A stretch of 64,000 nucleotides of DNA from Lycium barbarum. Its lineage: Eukaryota; Streptophyta; Magnoliopsida; Solanales; Solanaceae. Below are positions 1 to 10,999 of the stretch, piece by piece. Location: assembly GCF_019175385.1 (NCBI RefSeq), contig NC_083341.1, forward strand, positions 66,559,800 through 66,623,799. The letters run 5' to 3'. A program made the translations under genes and the position numbers. Position 1 is the stretch's first letter; every line of letters starts with the position of its first letter. The notes beneath the pieces were generated by a model. The model worked only from the letters and a program-made list of their open reading frames with translations, made no database searches and was not told where the DNA came from.

Positions 1-471
1 CTAGCAAACATCTAACAGCGTACATATGTCTACGAGCCTCTAAGTAGAATACATGAATCCATTAGACGGGGCAGGATTTTTCCATGCCCAAGTATATATG
101 TACAAAGGTGTAGTATCAAAAGACTACATCTCCGGAACAAGGGAGGCGGTTCTAAGAGGCCGCTTAGGGAACTCCTAGGGATCAGACCCGTCTACCAGTC
201 TACCTGCGGGCATGAACGTAGCGTCCACAAAAAAAAAGTCAGTTCGAACAGTCTACTAAGTATGTAAGGAAAGAGTAACCACATAATAAGGGATACATAA
301 CATAACATGAGATAAGGATAACCTATACGTCTGCTTGCCTCTTAAGGTGAATATCATGCATGCTTAGCCTTTCCATAAAACATTTCTCATGCTTATATAA
401 CATAATAGCGCTGCGAAACGTGCAGCCCGATCCGTAAATATTTTATAATGATACGGAACGTGCAGCCCGAT

Positions 472-556
<85 letters not shown>

Positions 557-679
557 TGTTGCAGAACGGGCTACCCGATCCATTCCCATGTATCCCGCGT
601 CCAGGCCTAGGTATATTTATACATTGCTGAGAGCCCAAATAAAAGTTACCACCACATCGGAGTGACGTAAGTTCGGTAA
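1..679 (-). repeat. LTR of element D, first part (3' LTR, interrupted)
   Basis: The window opens inside a long terminal repeat. The block resembles the starts of the other LTRs here (for example 850-1260), with the phrase around gagcctct, a gacggggcaggat stretch and a worn copy of the three-hairpin module near 201-265. It stops at 679, where element B begins, and resumes at 21287 after the duplicated GGTAA. The LTR is read on the minus strand because its polypurine tract lies on its right, at 22988. No gene is visible apart from the TA microsatellite at 473-551. Confidence 0.8.
473..551. repeat. (TA)n microsatellite in LTR D
   Basis: About 79 bases of uninterrupted TA/AT dinucleotides, flanked on the left by cgtgcagcccgatcc and on the right by a related gggctacccgatcc. 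A second TA tract in LTR E has the same flanks. Long tyrosine-isoleucine reading frames on both strands are artefacts of this tract. Confidence 0.97.
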
Positions 680-1055
680 TGTCACGACCCGACTAGGGGG
701 CAATGACGGTTACCCGGAGCTAACTACCGAGCATAACTCATTATGCTAATCATCATACCCCGCCTGAACACAAATACTCTTCAAAGCAATGAATAAATAT
801 ACATAGGCCCTCACAGCTGCAAAAACGATATACAAAAATATACAATGTAGTCATCATAGGACGTCTACTACCCACACATACGTATCTATGAGCCTCTACT
901 AGAGTACTAAGACATAAGGACGGGACAAGATAGGACCCCGTCGTACCAAATATATACACAAAATAATATCTCAAAAATGGCACCTCCAGAAGAGTGGAGT
1001 GCTCCTGTAAATCTGCTGAGTAGCTCCTAAGAATTTGCACTGTCTCCCTATCTAC

Positions 1056-1122
1056 CTGTGGATACGAACATAGCGTCCAAAAGAAAAGGACGTCAGTACG
1101 AAAAGTGTACTGAGTATGTAAG
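1056..1122 (-). other. Three-hairpin LTR module (element B copy)
   Basis: On the plus strand three inverted repeats follow one another: CTGTG...catag (worn stem III), CGTCC with a 9-base loop and GGACG (stem II), then TCAGTAC with a 7-base loop and GTACTGA (stem I, perfect). The same layout recurs in the other LTRs here, with stem II swapped to CCCCC/GGGGG in the non-autonomous families. This pattern points to a folded RNA element in the LTR transcript. Confidence 0.7.
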
Positions 1123-1258
1123 GCAGGAATAATACCAACATAATAAAGAAATGATGAAATATAAGGCGAAGATATAACCTTCTTAGCTTTTAATGGAAAA
1201 CACATGTTATGCTTATCAAATATACCATCATCGTCAACCCGCGTCCTGGTTACCATCA

Positions 1259-1425
1259 CACGCCGCCCACTAGTGGTGTCATGTCCGGCCCTCTAGGCAC
1301 GGTGTAATCATACGTAGCCCGCCTTAGCGGTGTCATGCCCGGCCATCTAGGCACGGTGTAATCACAAGCAGCCCGCCTTCGCGGTGTCATGCCCGGCCAT
1401 CTAGGCACGGTGTAATCTCATCATG
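1259..1425 (-). repeat. Tandem array of about 60-bp hairpin units in LTR B
   Basis: Three successive units each contain a short inverted repeat (ccgccttagcgg or ccgccttcgcgg; ccgcccactagtggtg in the first) followed by gcccggccatctaggcacggtg. Equivalent arrays occur at 19464-19620 (the B 5' LTR), 51720-51830 (C) and 54556-54675 (G). No coding content is seen. Confidence 0.85.
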
Positions 1426-2953
1426 ATATACTTGTCATAAAGCATGCATTAGAAATCAATTAAATACTACAACTCTATCGGGGTGACGTAAGGTCGAGAA
1501 CCCCCGATTCCATTATGGAGTAGTCATGATCATCGTGTCTCACCTTGACGGAACTAGCATTATAAGATGAGTCTAGCAACAATGAATAACACCAAAGAAT
1601 CATATAGGGGTCATTAGCTTCGTAGGAATATCATATCATGAGCTTTAGAATCTCTAGACTTAGACTCATCATCATCATTATCATATTTATAACATATCTC
1701 TTAACTTTATCTCACGAGAAGCCCTTTATAAACATGGATTCATAGTCTCCGGAATGTAAGAAGGTCATGGAAAACAAAGGAAGTCATGTCATAGGAATCA
1801 TGCCTTAGAAAAAGAAGGGACAATCCTTACATACCTTTTTTCCTTTCTAACATTTCGACTAAACGCTTCCTTCCAAGTTCGTAATTCTACATTCAAGGGA
1901 ATTCTTACTAGAATTAGATAATCGAAAACATACTTAAGCTTAAGCTAAAGCTAACGAAAATTGGGCAGCACTTCCTTTTTTCCTACAACTTTCTCCATAT
2001 GATATAACAACTCCCAACACATTAACAACATTCATAATACCATAATCAATAAGTTCGACAAGTTTGACATTATTCAATTCTCAAAATTTCCTCTCAAGGT
2101 CATCCATAACCATGGTCATGATACAACATCACATTCATCCTCATATAATGCTTTTCCAACATTCTTAATATTATTTATAACAAGATTATACTTATAATAT
2201 CTCAAGAATTATGGTTCATGTGAAACTATTATTCAAGAACACCATTATTTCACATTTGAGCTCCATATTCTACTCTCTTCCATAATCCAAGTCTTTCAAC
2301 CCTTCAATATTCTAAATAACATGAAACGATCATAAAACTCACCTTTTTATTGTGTAGGAATGGGTTTTTGGATGGAAATGCCTCACTTGGAGAAAACCCT
2401 AACTTCAATTCCAAAGAGATTTCTTGATTTCTAGCATCCTAGAGAGCTTCCTTGGACTTGATTTCCTTGGATTGATGATGTTGATCTTTGATTTCTCTTG
2501 AATTTATGTGAGTGAAGGGTGTGGAATGTTCTAGAGGTTTGGAGAGAAGTGGAAGATGTCACACCCCGACTTTACTAGGGTGTGATGGGCACCCGACTCC
2601 ATACTCGGAGCCGAGCGAACCTGCTGACTCTTATTACGTACTTAATTTCCTTAGACTCTTACATTAACAAGAAATAAAAACATAGTAAGACCTTCAGATT
2701 TTTTTTTTTTGTACTCAATTCAAACAAAATCTGTAATTATATGAAACTTATATCATAACACGTATGACACATCAGCCGGTGGAGCCGCTTACTGAACTGA
2801 CAATCAATAACCACAACTCTGTCTGCAAAGTCTCTAACTTCGAACAAGACACCATAGCATAGTACACTGACTCGGCTACACTCCAGGGCCAAATGGAGAT
2901 CGCCAACTTCGCTGGAACATCTTCTATAATAGCTTTTGCTCATATGGGTGTAC

Positions 2954-3020
2954 CTGCGCGACATGAAACGCAACCCCCGAAAAGGAGGGGTCAGTACGAG
3001 CAATGTACTGAGTATGTAAG
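2954..3020 (-). other. Three-hairpin LTR module (solo LTR S copy)
   Basis: Stem I is perfect: TCAGTAC, loop gagcaat, GTACTGA. Stem II here is CCCC/GGGG around gaaaagga, instead of CGTCC/GGACG as in element B. Stem III pairs CTGCG with the worn cgcaa. Sequence changes that keep pairing support an RNA structure. Confidence 0.7.
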
Positions 3021-4198
3021 GCATGATTAGTAACACAGTAAGGAATATGAACATGAATAATAACAGGATGGAAATATAGAACATGTCATGAGGTAAAAGA
3101 GTAACCTGTACATATGAGTGCCGCTTAGGCGGGTACCCTGCATGCTTAGCTTTCTTTTAAAAAAACATTTCTTATTCATATATATAGAAAATAGAACATG
3201 TCATATTGCCGAGGCGTCGGCTCCGATCCATTTAACCCCATATATACATATCATACTTTACTTGCTTTGAAAACATTTCTTTTTCATATATATAGAAAAT
3301 AGAATATATCATATTGTCGAGGCGTCGGCAGCCGATCCATTTAACCACATATCCCGCGTCCGGGACGATATCATATCATACCAACTGATCAGGTGGCTAC
3401 GCGTATATAACGCTCTGCCCTTTTTCCCATCTTCCCCATATACATATACGTATACATATATCATATTGCAGCACACAGGAGAGCCCAAGGAAAGTCATAT
3501 AACTATCGGAGTGACGTAAGGTCGGTAACCTCCGATTACATTATGGAATAATCAGGATCATCATGCCTCACCTTGAAGGGACTAGTATTATAAGGCGAGA
3601 CTATCAATGAAGAATAGCATTAAGAGAAAACGTAGAATAAGGTCACAAGCCTCATAAAACATCTATTCATACACTTTGGAGTCTTTAGAAAATAAAGTCA
3701 TAATAAGGAATAGAATTGAAATCAAGACTAGCTCTTTGGTCTTATATTCATATTGGCTCCTTAACTTAACACTTTTAGACATGAAACGATTCTTGTCATA
3801 ACCATCCTAGACGTATTCTCTTTTTGACATCATCGTTGTCATTACAAAAGAATATTCATCGTTGTAACCATAAAAGTTTACAAAATCATGAACCTTTGTT
3901 TTAGGAAAGTATAGACACTTTGGAAAACACTTACGGGTTATTAGGAGGGAAAATCATGCCATAGAATCACAAACTTCTAACTTTTGAGAACAAGGAAAAC
4001 ATGGAAATACTTATGAAATTACAATCTAGGGATCATGCCTTTGAAAGAAAAGGGACGAGCCTTAACATACCTGTGTCGCGCCTTACTAGCTACACTTATT
4101 CGTCCAAACTTGTTAGTCTACATTCAACAAGATTGATACTATCGTTAGATTCATCGACATATACTTGTCTTAGCCTTTCAAACAAATTCACTTATGAT

Positions 4199-4216
4199 CT
4201 GCCGAAATTTCGGCAG
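4199..4216. other. 18-bp perfect palindrome CTGCCGAAATTTCGGCAG
   Basis: A perfect inverted repeat that recurs at 31888-31905 and 36562-36579. Worn forms occur at 42423-42440, 58786-58799 and about 60485-60502. All lie in LTRs of the non-autonomous group, several hundred bases downstream of the presumed TATA box. The role is unknown. Confidence 0.8.
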
Positions 4217-5552
4217 CATCTCCCATGTAAGTACACCACCCCCGAGAATCTAGCTCGGCTCAAATCATCAATCAATCAATCCGAGAATTCAACTCGGCCA
4301 AACTATCAACAACAATACCAACAATTATGCCAACAACACCAATAATCAATTCAAAACGCATTCTAACATTAGGAACCTTTGTCATACAATTCAATGACAT
4401 TTCATTCATATTCAATTCAATTCGCATAACATTCAAATGACTCAATCGACATACTACTTCACCCGACACCTTCCAATTCAACAAGAACAATAACAACCTA
4501 ATTCCTTCTTTCAAATTTAATCACAACAACCCAACAATTTACACACTAACAACATCATACTAACAACCTTGTCCTCCATATATGCAAGAACATTATATTC
4601 AATTCACATAACTTCTAAAACAAGTCTCCAACTACTACAACTTCATTAAGATCATTAAGCTTTTATTAGCAACATAGAATCCACACAACAACAACCAAAC
4701 ACTAAGTACAATTGACCCCTTATTTCCGCACAATATACACGGCCAAACACCATGTATACACGACCACACACACATTACACACACTACACACCCACGGCCA
4801 CACTACCACATATACACGGCTACCACCCATCATCCATATATTCATAAATTCCATCCATTTTCACATACTACAACATACACAAACATCCACAACATGTAAA
4901 AGAGGATGAATTCTTACCTTTTCTCCTTAACTTCCCACTTAGCTATGATTCGTAACTTGCAAGAATATGTATTTTTCTTGCTCCAAGAACCACTTCACTT
5001 TACTAAGGACCCTTTAATTGGTAGGAAATATTTTTGAGGAAATTTTTTTGCCAAGGTTCTTGTTGGTTTTGAACTTGGCCGAATGGCCCTTAAGTTTTTC
5101 TCCCTCTCTTTTGTTCTTGAGAGTTCTTGAAATTTCTAGGAGATAATATGAGAATAAAGATGACTTAGTCATCTTTTAATCTTGTCCATTTAACTTCTAG
5201 TTGGGCCTAAGCCCACACCATTTGGACGGCCAACATGGCCCAATGACTCAAACCCACTTTTTTTTTTTGTTTTATTTTGCACTTCATGAAAAATTAATTT
5301 TTTTTCCAAATTCCAAATTTACCCTTAGCCTTCCTCCGTATTTCCATGAATCATATTGCGAATTTCCCTTTATGCCCTTAACCTTTCTTAATATTCCCAC
5401 TTCAAAATTTTCATAAACAACTTATGCACCAAACAAGATCAAAATTATAGTCTTGCTCTTAACCTCCCGCAATTATCTTAAATTATCCAAATGCGCAAAA
5501 TGCGGGATATAACAGAAGAATTGGAAGAATTAAAAATTAGGAGTGGGAACAT

Positions 5553-5561
5553 CTTTTTATA
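5553..5561 (-). promoter_or_regulatory. TATA box of element B 3' LTR, with upstream palindromes
   Basis: The minus strand reads TATAAAAAG. Just upstream in the direction of transcription (5586-5712 on the plus strand) are several copies of the palindrome family ATACGGTCCGTAT. The 5' LTR repeats this arrangement, with TATAAAAAG at 20791-20799 and palindromes at 20826-20945. The call rests on motif and position; no start-site data are available. Confidence 0.6.
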
Positions 5562-6049
5562 CTTGGAAAATGCTCAGCCCTTTGGGACTTATACGGACCC
5601 TTATACGGTCCGTATAACATTATACGGTCTATATTTCACCATCAGGGAAAACATCTTTTCTGTTGAGTTATACGGACCCTTATACGGACCGTATAAGTGG
5701 TCGTATAACTCCACTTTCCTGAAATCATTTTCGTCGTTTCGTTTGATCTCCAATCCTTATGGAACCTTCTTAGAACTTTTTCAACACTTCATCAACAATC
5801 TAAGGAGCGGTATAACTTTCCCTCAAGACCTTATTAAGTCGACACTTAGTCGGTACATTGAAAACCCTTTTTAAAACATGACTTATACTTTACATTCTTC
5901 ATCGAACTTTCTTCTCTTATCTCAAATGTCTTTGGAATCTTAATTGGAACCATTAAAGAACCTTTTCTACTTGTAGGGACATCGTATTCATTTCACCCCG
6001 CTTTAGTCTACCCATCACATGATGACGTAAAAGTTTCCGAGGTGTAACA

Positions 6050-6086
6050 CTCTTCCCCCCTTTAAAAACATTCGTCCTCGAATGTT
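6050..6086 (-). promoter_or_regulatory. Polypurine tract and adjacent hairpin, element B
   Basis: The minus strand reads a G-rich tract (ttaaaggggggaagag) abutting the 3' LTR, the expected plus-strand DNA primer. Immediately before it lies AACATTCGTCCTCGAATGTT (6067-6086), an 8-bp perfect stem with a 4-base loop that occurs at this spot in every element in the window. Confidence 0.88.
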
Positions 6087-6299
6087 AAGTTCTCGGGAAT
6101 TCTACAAAAATTTTGCCAGAGTTTCCCCTGTAATATGGTGCTACCATCCTATCACAACAGCCCACAATAACAACGCCTCACAGGGATATAACACAATAGC
6201 AAGAAATTATGGCCACGCACGACCAAAAGCATTAAAAATAAAGCATTACATACCACATAATATTGATGTCTCATCTGGAACCTCTCCCGGGGGTGGAAG

Positions 6300-6909
6300 A
6301 AATTGTGGATAATTGGACCTCATGTTTTCTTCTGCTTCCCAAGTCATTTCTTCTCAGTTATTGTTTCTCCATAAGACTTTGACTGAAGCTACTTCTTTGT
6401 TCCTAAGCTTCCGCACATGCCTATCTTGTATGGAAATGGGCACCTCTTCATAAGTCAACTTCTTAGTAATCTGGACATCATCTATCGGCATAACTCTAGA
6501 TGGATCTCCAACACACTTACGGAGCATCGATACGTGGAAAAATGGATGGACTGATTCAAGTTCTGGGAGTAAGTTCAGTTCATAAGCTACTTGTCCTATC
6601 TTACGGACAATCTTTCGGTCCAATATATCGAGGACTTAATTTTCCCTTCTTACCAAATATCATCACGCCTTTCATCGGTGATACCTTTAAGAATACCCAA
6701 TCATCATCTTGGAATTCTAAGTCTCGCCGACGATTGTCCGCATAAGATTTCTGGCGACTTTGGGCTGTCAACAATCGATCTCGGATAACCTTGATCTTTT
6801 CCATTGCTTGTTGAATTAACTCCATACCTACTAGTTGTACCTCTCCAACTTCAAACCAGCCAATTAGGGATCTACACTTTCTTCCATATCGAGCTTGATA
6901 CGGGGCCAT
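6300..6909 (-). pseudogene. pol: Element B integrase C-terminus and chromodomain
   Basis: This is the last part of Pol. Two overlapping frames cover it: 6909-6601 holds the MAPYQARYGRKCRS end of the integrase core region, a stretch matching DDWVFLKVSPMKGV, and the YIGP motif. The frame 6623-6354 carries PFFHVSMLRKCVGDPSR and the chromodomain-like tail, with RHVRKLRNKEVASVKVLWRN. A stop replaces the expected Glu after NNN at 6354, cutting off the usual WEAE...YPHLF end. A frameshift near 6610-6620 separates the two pieces, and a stop sits just before MAPYQ. In living relatives this region binds target chromatin and guides integration. Chromodomain content places the element among chromoviruses. 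It is not functional. Confidence 0.9.
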
Positions 6910-7914
6910 CTAAATACTGGAATGATAATTATTGTTGTATGCAAACTCAATAAGAGGTAAGTGGTCATCCCAACTACCACCAAAATCTAGCACACATGCC
7001 CGTAAGATATCTTCCAAGGTCTGAATAGTGCGTTCGGCTTGTCCATCTGTTTGTGGATGAAACGCTGTACTAAGCCTTACCTGAGTACCAAAACCCTCTT
7101 GAAAGGAATTCCAGAATTTAGCAGTAAATTATGCTTCTCTGTCTGTGATAATAGATATCGAAACACCATGAAGTTGTACTATCTCCTTAAGATATAACCT
7201 TGCATAATCTTCTGCTGAATATATGGTTCTGACTGGAAGAAAATGAGCTGATTTCGTGAGTCTGTCAACAATCACCCATATGGAGTCATACTTTCGCTGA
7301 GAACGAGGCAAACCTACAATGAAATCCATGTTAATCACTTCCCATTTCCAGGCTGGAATTTCCATCGCTTGCAATAATCCTCCTGGCTTTTGATGCTCAA
7401 ATTTCACTTGTTGGTAATTTGGACATTGAGCTACAAATTCGGCTATGTCTTTCTTCATTCCATCCCAGCAATTCATCAGCTTGAGATCATGATACATCTT
7501 TGTTGCTCCTGGGTGAATGGAATACCGGGAGTAATGGGCTTCTTGTAGAATCCGACGATGTAGTCCCGCAACATTTGGGACACATAGCCTGTGTCGGTAC
7601 CTAAGAACTCCATCTGCAGAAACTTCAAATGGAGACTTCTCTTTCTCAGGAAGTGTATCTCTATAGTGACCCGACTGAGGGTCTTCATATTGGCGCTCTC
7701 TCACCTCTATATCTAAGGACGAAACAACTGGGTTGTGAATACCAATTCTTGCATCGCCTAAATCAATTAGGCGAACTCCGAGGCTGACTAGCTGGTGGAG
7801 CTCATGAATTAATTCTTTCTTCTCCGAAAGGATCTCACATAGACTTCCCATTGATTTTCGGCTAAGTGCATCAGCTACTACATTCGCCTTTTCGGGGTGG
7901 TATAAAATACTCAC
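6910..7914 (-). pseudogene. pol: Element B end of RNase H, zinc-binding and catalytic integrase
   Basis: The frame from 7914 begins with the RNase H end [19 protein letters not shown]. It continues through the integrase HHCC region (HPGATKMYHDL, CPNYQQVK) and the first catalytic Asp in NMDFIVGLPRS. It reaches the second Asp in ITDREA at 7129, where a stop replaces the Gln of the usual RGAQF. The zinc-binding motif has lost its second Cys (CPNY instead of CPNC). The rest of the core ([17 protein letters not shown] with the catalytic Glu, then FAYNN) is readable at 6910-7128 and closes with another stop before MAPYQ. In an intact copy this enzyme joins the retrotransposon DNA to the genome. Here it is dead by two stops and a lost zinc ligand. 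Confidence 0.93.
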
Positions 7915-7932
7915 ATCATAATCCTTTAATAA

Positions 7933-8544
7933 TTATAACCACTGCCTCTTTTGTAGGTTTAACTCCTTCTGCTTGAAGATATATTGGAGACTCTTGTGAT
8001 CCGTATAAATATCGACATCAACGCCATACAAATAATGTCTCCACATCTTTAGTCCATGAATAACCGCAGCCAATTCGAGGTCATGAGTTGGATGGCTCTT
8101 TTCATGTTTCTGCAACTGTCGGGAAGTGTAGGCAATGACTTTACCGTGCTGTATTAACACACAGCCTAACCCAACACCAAAGGCATCACAATACACAACA
8201 TAACCGTCTGGCCTTTCTGGGAGGGTCAGGACTGAGGCTAAAGTTAATCTATCCTTCAATTCTTGGAAACTGCGTTCACAGGCATCAGTCCACTGGAATT
8301 TGGCTGATTTTTGAGTTAACTTCGTCAATGTTGCTGAAAGAGAGGAAAACCCTTCCACAAATCTTCTATAATAGCCGGCCAATCCCAGAAAACTACGGAC
8401 TTCTGTAGGCATTGTAGGTCTTTGCCAAGTCTTCACAGCCTCAATCTTTTGAACATCTACTCGAATACCATCAGCTGAAATGATATGGCCCAAAAATGTC
8501 ACAGAATTTAGCCAAAACTCACATTTCGAAAACTTAGCATACAA
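7933..8544 (-). pseudogene. pol: Element B RT thumb/connection and RNase H
   Basis: This 203-residue open stretch begins with [19 protein letters not shown]. It then shows [19 protein letters not shown] and the RNase H domain: [12 protein letters not shown] with the first catalytic Asp, [23 protein letters not shown] with Glu, and [11 protein letters not shown] with Asp. It stops after KRQWL at 7933 and resumes in the same frame at 7914. Upstream, a stop replaces a Glu in the usual RTEVEH at about 8593. In active elements this part removes the RNA template after reverse transcription. Domain order and spacing match Ty3/gypsy Pol, so the identification is secure though the gene is broken. Confidence 0.94.
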
Positions 8545-8592
8545 TTCACGAGCCCGAAGAATCCCAAGGACAATACGTAAATGGTCTGCATG

Positions 8593-9259
8593 CTATACTT
8601 CTGTCCGAGTATATGCTAGAATATCATCAATAAACACGATCACGAACAGATCTAAGAGAGCCCTGAATACATTATTCATCAGATTCATAAACACCGCCGG
8701 AGCATTAGTCAACTCAAATGACATCACCTGAAATTCATAGTGGCCATATCTCGTTCTGAAAGCTGTTTTCGGAATATCTTCTTCTCTAACTCTCACTTGA
8801 TGATACCCCGATCTTAGATCGATCTTGGAAAACCACTTGGCACCCTGTAATTGGTCAAACAGATCATCGATTCTTGAAAGCGGATATTTATTCTTTATCA
8901 TCACCTTGTTCAGTTGCCTATAATCAATGCACATCCATAGGGAACCATCTTTCTTCCCCAGGTGCTCCCGATGGTGATGAACTGGGCCTAATAAATCCCT
9001 TCTCAAGCAAATCTTTCAGTTGCACCTTCATCTCTTTCAACTTTGCAGGAGATATTTGATAAGGAGGAATAGAGATTGGTTTAGTATCCGGTAACACATC
9101 AATAGCGAAATCAATCTCTCTTTCCGGAGGAAGCCCTGGAAGTTCATCTGGAAATACATTTGGAAATTCATTTACTACTGGGACGGATTGAAAAGTCAGT
9201 GGCTTTGCTTCGGTGTCATGAACACGGACTAGGTGATAATTATAGCCTTTAGCTATCAT
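8593..9259 (-). pseudogene. pol: Element B reverse transcriptase, N-terminal half
   Basis: One frame (9259-8924) reads from IAKGYNYHLVRVHDTEAK through [29 protein letters not shown] to [15 protein letters not shown]. Another (9006-8593) continues with [47 protein letters not shown] and the catalytic FIDDILAY. The residues normally linking them (VLFV) are missing near 8960, consistent with a small deletion and frame change. Ty3/gypsy RT copies the element RNA into DNA inside the cytoplasmic particle. The FIDD box stands where YVDD/FIDD is expected. The frameshift makes it inactive. Confidence 0.93.
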
Positions 9260-9348
9260 CTTCCTTGCCTTAAGGTAGGAAATAAACCTACCTCTGGGAG
9301 AGTTGTATTACCTTTCCATTCAAGCACGGGTTCTCCCGAGATTTGGAA

Positions 9349-9672
9349 TCAAACTACTTTCATTCTACAATCGACATGAGCATAACAAGAGGCCAACCAA
9401 TCCATGCCCACAATTACATCAAAATCTAACATTTCCAGCTCTACCAAATCAATTTTAGTCTGACAATCGCATACCACAATCATGCAATTCTTGTATACTT
9501 TTCTAGCTATTACGGGATCACCAATCGGAGTAGATACTTCAAAAAGTTTAATTTGCTCGGGTTTCACCCCAATAAGACCAGCAATGTAAGGGGTGATATA
9601 AGACAACGTAGAACTCAGATCAATCAATGCATAAACATCATGAGAAAATATAGATAGTATACATGTAACCAC
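9349..9672 (-). pseudogene. pol: Element B aspartic protease region
   Basis: The 107-residue frame contains HDVYALIDLSSTLSYITPYIAG, aligned with the protease active site, and later FDVIVGMDWLASCYAHVDC, a stretch typical of the same gypsy proteases. The expected Asp-Pro-Gly-Ser active site reads Asp-Leu-Ser-Ser, so the Gly is lost. A stop follows at 9349, separating it from RT. In intact elements this enzyme cleaves the Gag-Pol polyprotein. Identity comes from flanking context (Gag knuckle upstream, RT downstream) and the retained motifs. Confidence 0.85.
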
Positions 9673-9679
9673 ATCCGGG

Positions 9680-10930
9680 GAGCACTCAAGATCCTGACGT
9701 CTGGCTAGAGCATAAATACGGGGTTGGGCACCACCTGAACTGGACGCTCCTCCTCTGCCCCTATCGTGGCCTGCCGGAGTCTGGAAAGTCTATCCTACGG
9801 GGCACACAGACGAGGAAGAACCAGTTGCTGACCCTGTGGGCTGAACCCCACCTCTACCAGTCATCGATGGACAATCTCGCATCATATGCCCAACCTGACC
9901 ACAGGCATAGCAAGCATCTGAACCTCGGCAACACTAACCAGAATGCAATCTTCCACACTGGCTACATCGCGGCCCCGGTGGTCTCCGCTGGCTAGGATCA
10001 CCTCCAAACTGAGAAATTGAAACTCTCGAACTCTGACCGGGGCCGGAATAAATAGGGCGATCAAATCTCCTGCCCATAAACTGAGGAGGTGCACTCGTCG
10101 TGGACTGGCCTGAATATCTGGAATACTGTTGCTGCCAACCCCCTCTATACTCGCTACTGGCACCGGCAGATCTAGCCCTCTTGCTCTATCCTCTGTCAAC
10201 ATCACGCTCACCTCGACGTGACTGCTACTGCTCTTCTAAATTCTGGGCGTGAGCCTGAATACGAGAAATATCCATCCTTCTTGCAATGAAGCTATCAAAC
10301 AATCTTTGAACAAATGTGGCCCTAAGCCACTCACAAATCTGTGTACTCTGTCTCCCATATTGACTACCATAGTGGGAGCATACCGGGCCAATGAATTAAA
10401 GTGAAGGCTATACTCCGGAGCACTCATATTCCCTTGCTTTAGATTCAGCCTGTCAGCTCGGGCCCTTCGAAATCGGGTGGAAAATAGTAGCGGATGAAAG
10501 CATCTACGAATTCTTACCAAATTGGGGGAGGTGCATTTTCCTTTCTTGAAGATATCCAGTTATTATACCAAAGAACCACCACATCCCGGAGTCTATAAGA
10601 TGCTAACGCCACAGATTCAGTATCGGAGGCATGGATGATTCTCAACGTCCTCAACATCTCATCAATAAAACCCAGCGGGTCTTCATCCAGCTCTGACCCG
10701 AAAAATTCTAGGGGATTTAAACTCATAAAATCACGGGCTCTAGCACTAATCACCCTGTAACCTGGACTCGTACTCTACCGCTGAGCCTGAGCGGCAACTA
10801 ACTGTGGAAATAGCTTTGGTCATTAGTTGACCCGAAGCACCCGATAGAGGAACTGGAGGCATAGGAGCTGGAGCTGAAGCCCCCTCTTGTTCTTCTGGAA
10901 TAGGCGGAGTGTGAGAGGTGATGGAGCCTT
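9680..10930 (-). pseudogene. gag: Element B gag (nucleocapsid and capsid), broken
   Basis: Capsid pieces are visible in two frames: 10753-10514 with LNPLEFFGSELDEDPLGFIDEM and SYRLRDVVVLWYNNW, and 10520-10236 with MSAPEYSLHFNSLARYAP and RFVSGLGPHLFKDCL. A nucleocapsid knuckle, CYACGQVGHMMRDC (CX2CX4HX4C), is intact near 9870-9915 but lies after a stop. The Arg/Gly/Ser-rich linker follows the family pattern. Gag normally forms the particle and binds the RNA. The right edge fades near 10930 toward the El1 junction at 10999/11000. Element C holds about 290 more bases of leader at this place that are missing here. The gene cannot yield one protein. Confidence 0.9.
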
Positions 10931-10999
10931 ATTATGAGATTCACCTTCTTTTATATTTATTGGTGGCTCCCTTTCCATCCGCCTTTCCATCCGCATTTC

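Larger units (their letters stand above)
2557..5514 (-). mobile_element. Solo LTR S (non-autonomous family, 2.96 kb)
   Basis: It begins TGTCACACCCCGAC and ends GCGGGATATAACA, with duplication GAAGA at 2552-2556 and 5515-5519. It has LTR content only: no primer site, polypurine tract or gene. It belongs to the same broad LTR family as El1, El2 and I, and contains the hairpin module at 2954-3020 and the palindrome CTGCCGAAATTTCGGCAG at 4199-4216. It interrupts the 3' LTR of element B. The likely origin is recombination between the two LTRs of a full element. The low-complexity stretch at 4730-4880, rich in CACA, is part of this LTR. Confidence 0.9.
680..6049 (-). repeat. 3' LTR of element B (interrupted by solo LTR S)
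   Basis: The LTR parts are 680-2556 and 5520-6049, about 2.41 kb in total. They match the uninterrupted partner at 18885-21286 along their whole length. Ends are TGTCACGACC and GAGGTGTAACA on the plus strand, so transcription runs leftward. It carries a three-hairpin module at 1056-1122, a tandem hairpin repeat at 1259-1425, and palindromes plus a TATA box around 5553-5712. No gene is present. Confidence 0.92.

Noticed and set aside
393..638. Open frames with long Tyr-Ile repeats on both strands (also 28356-28745).
   Set aside because: They are translations of the (TA)n tracts and have no flanking coding signal.
6300..9259. A plant pararetrovirus origin of the reverse transcriptase.
   Set aside because: Integrase, chromodomain, LTRs, polypurine tract and target duplications identify Ty3/gypsy retrotransposons; no movement or coat protein motif is seen.
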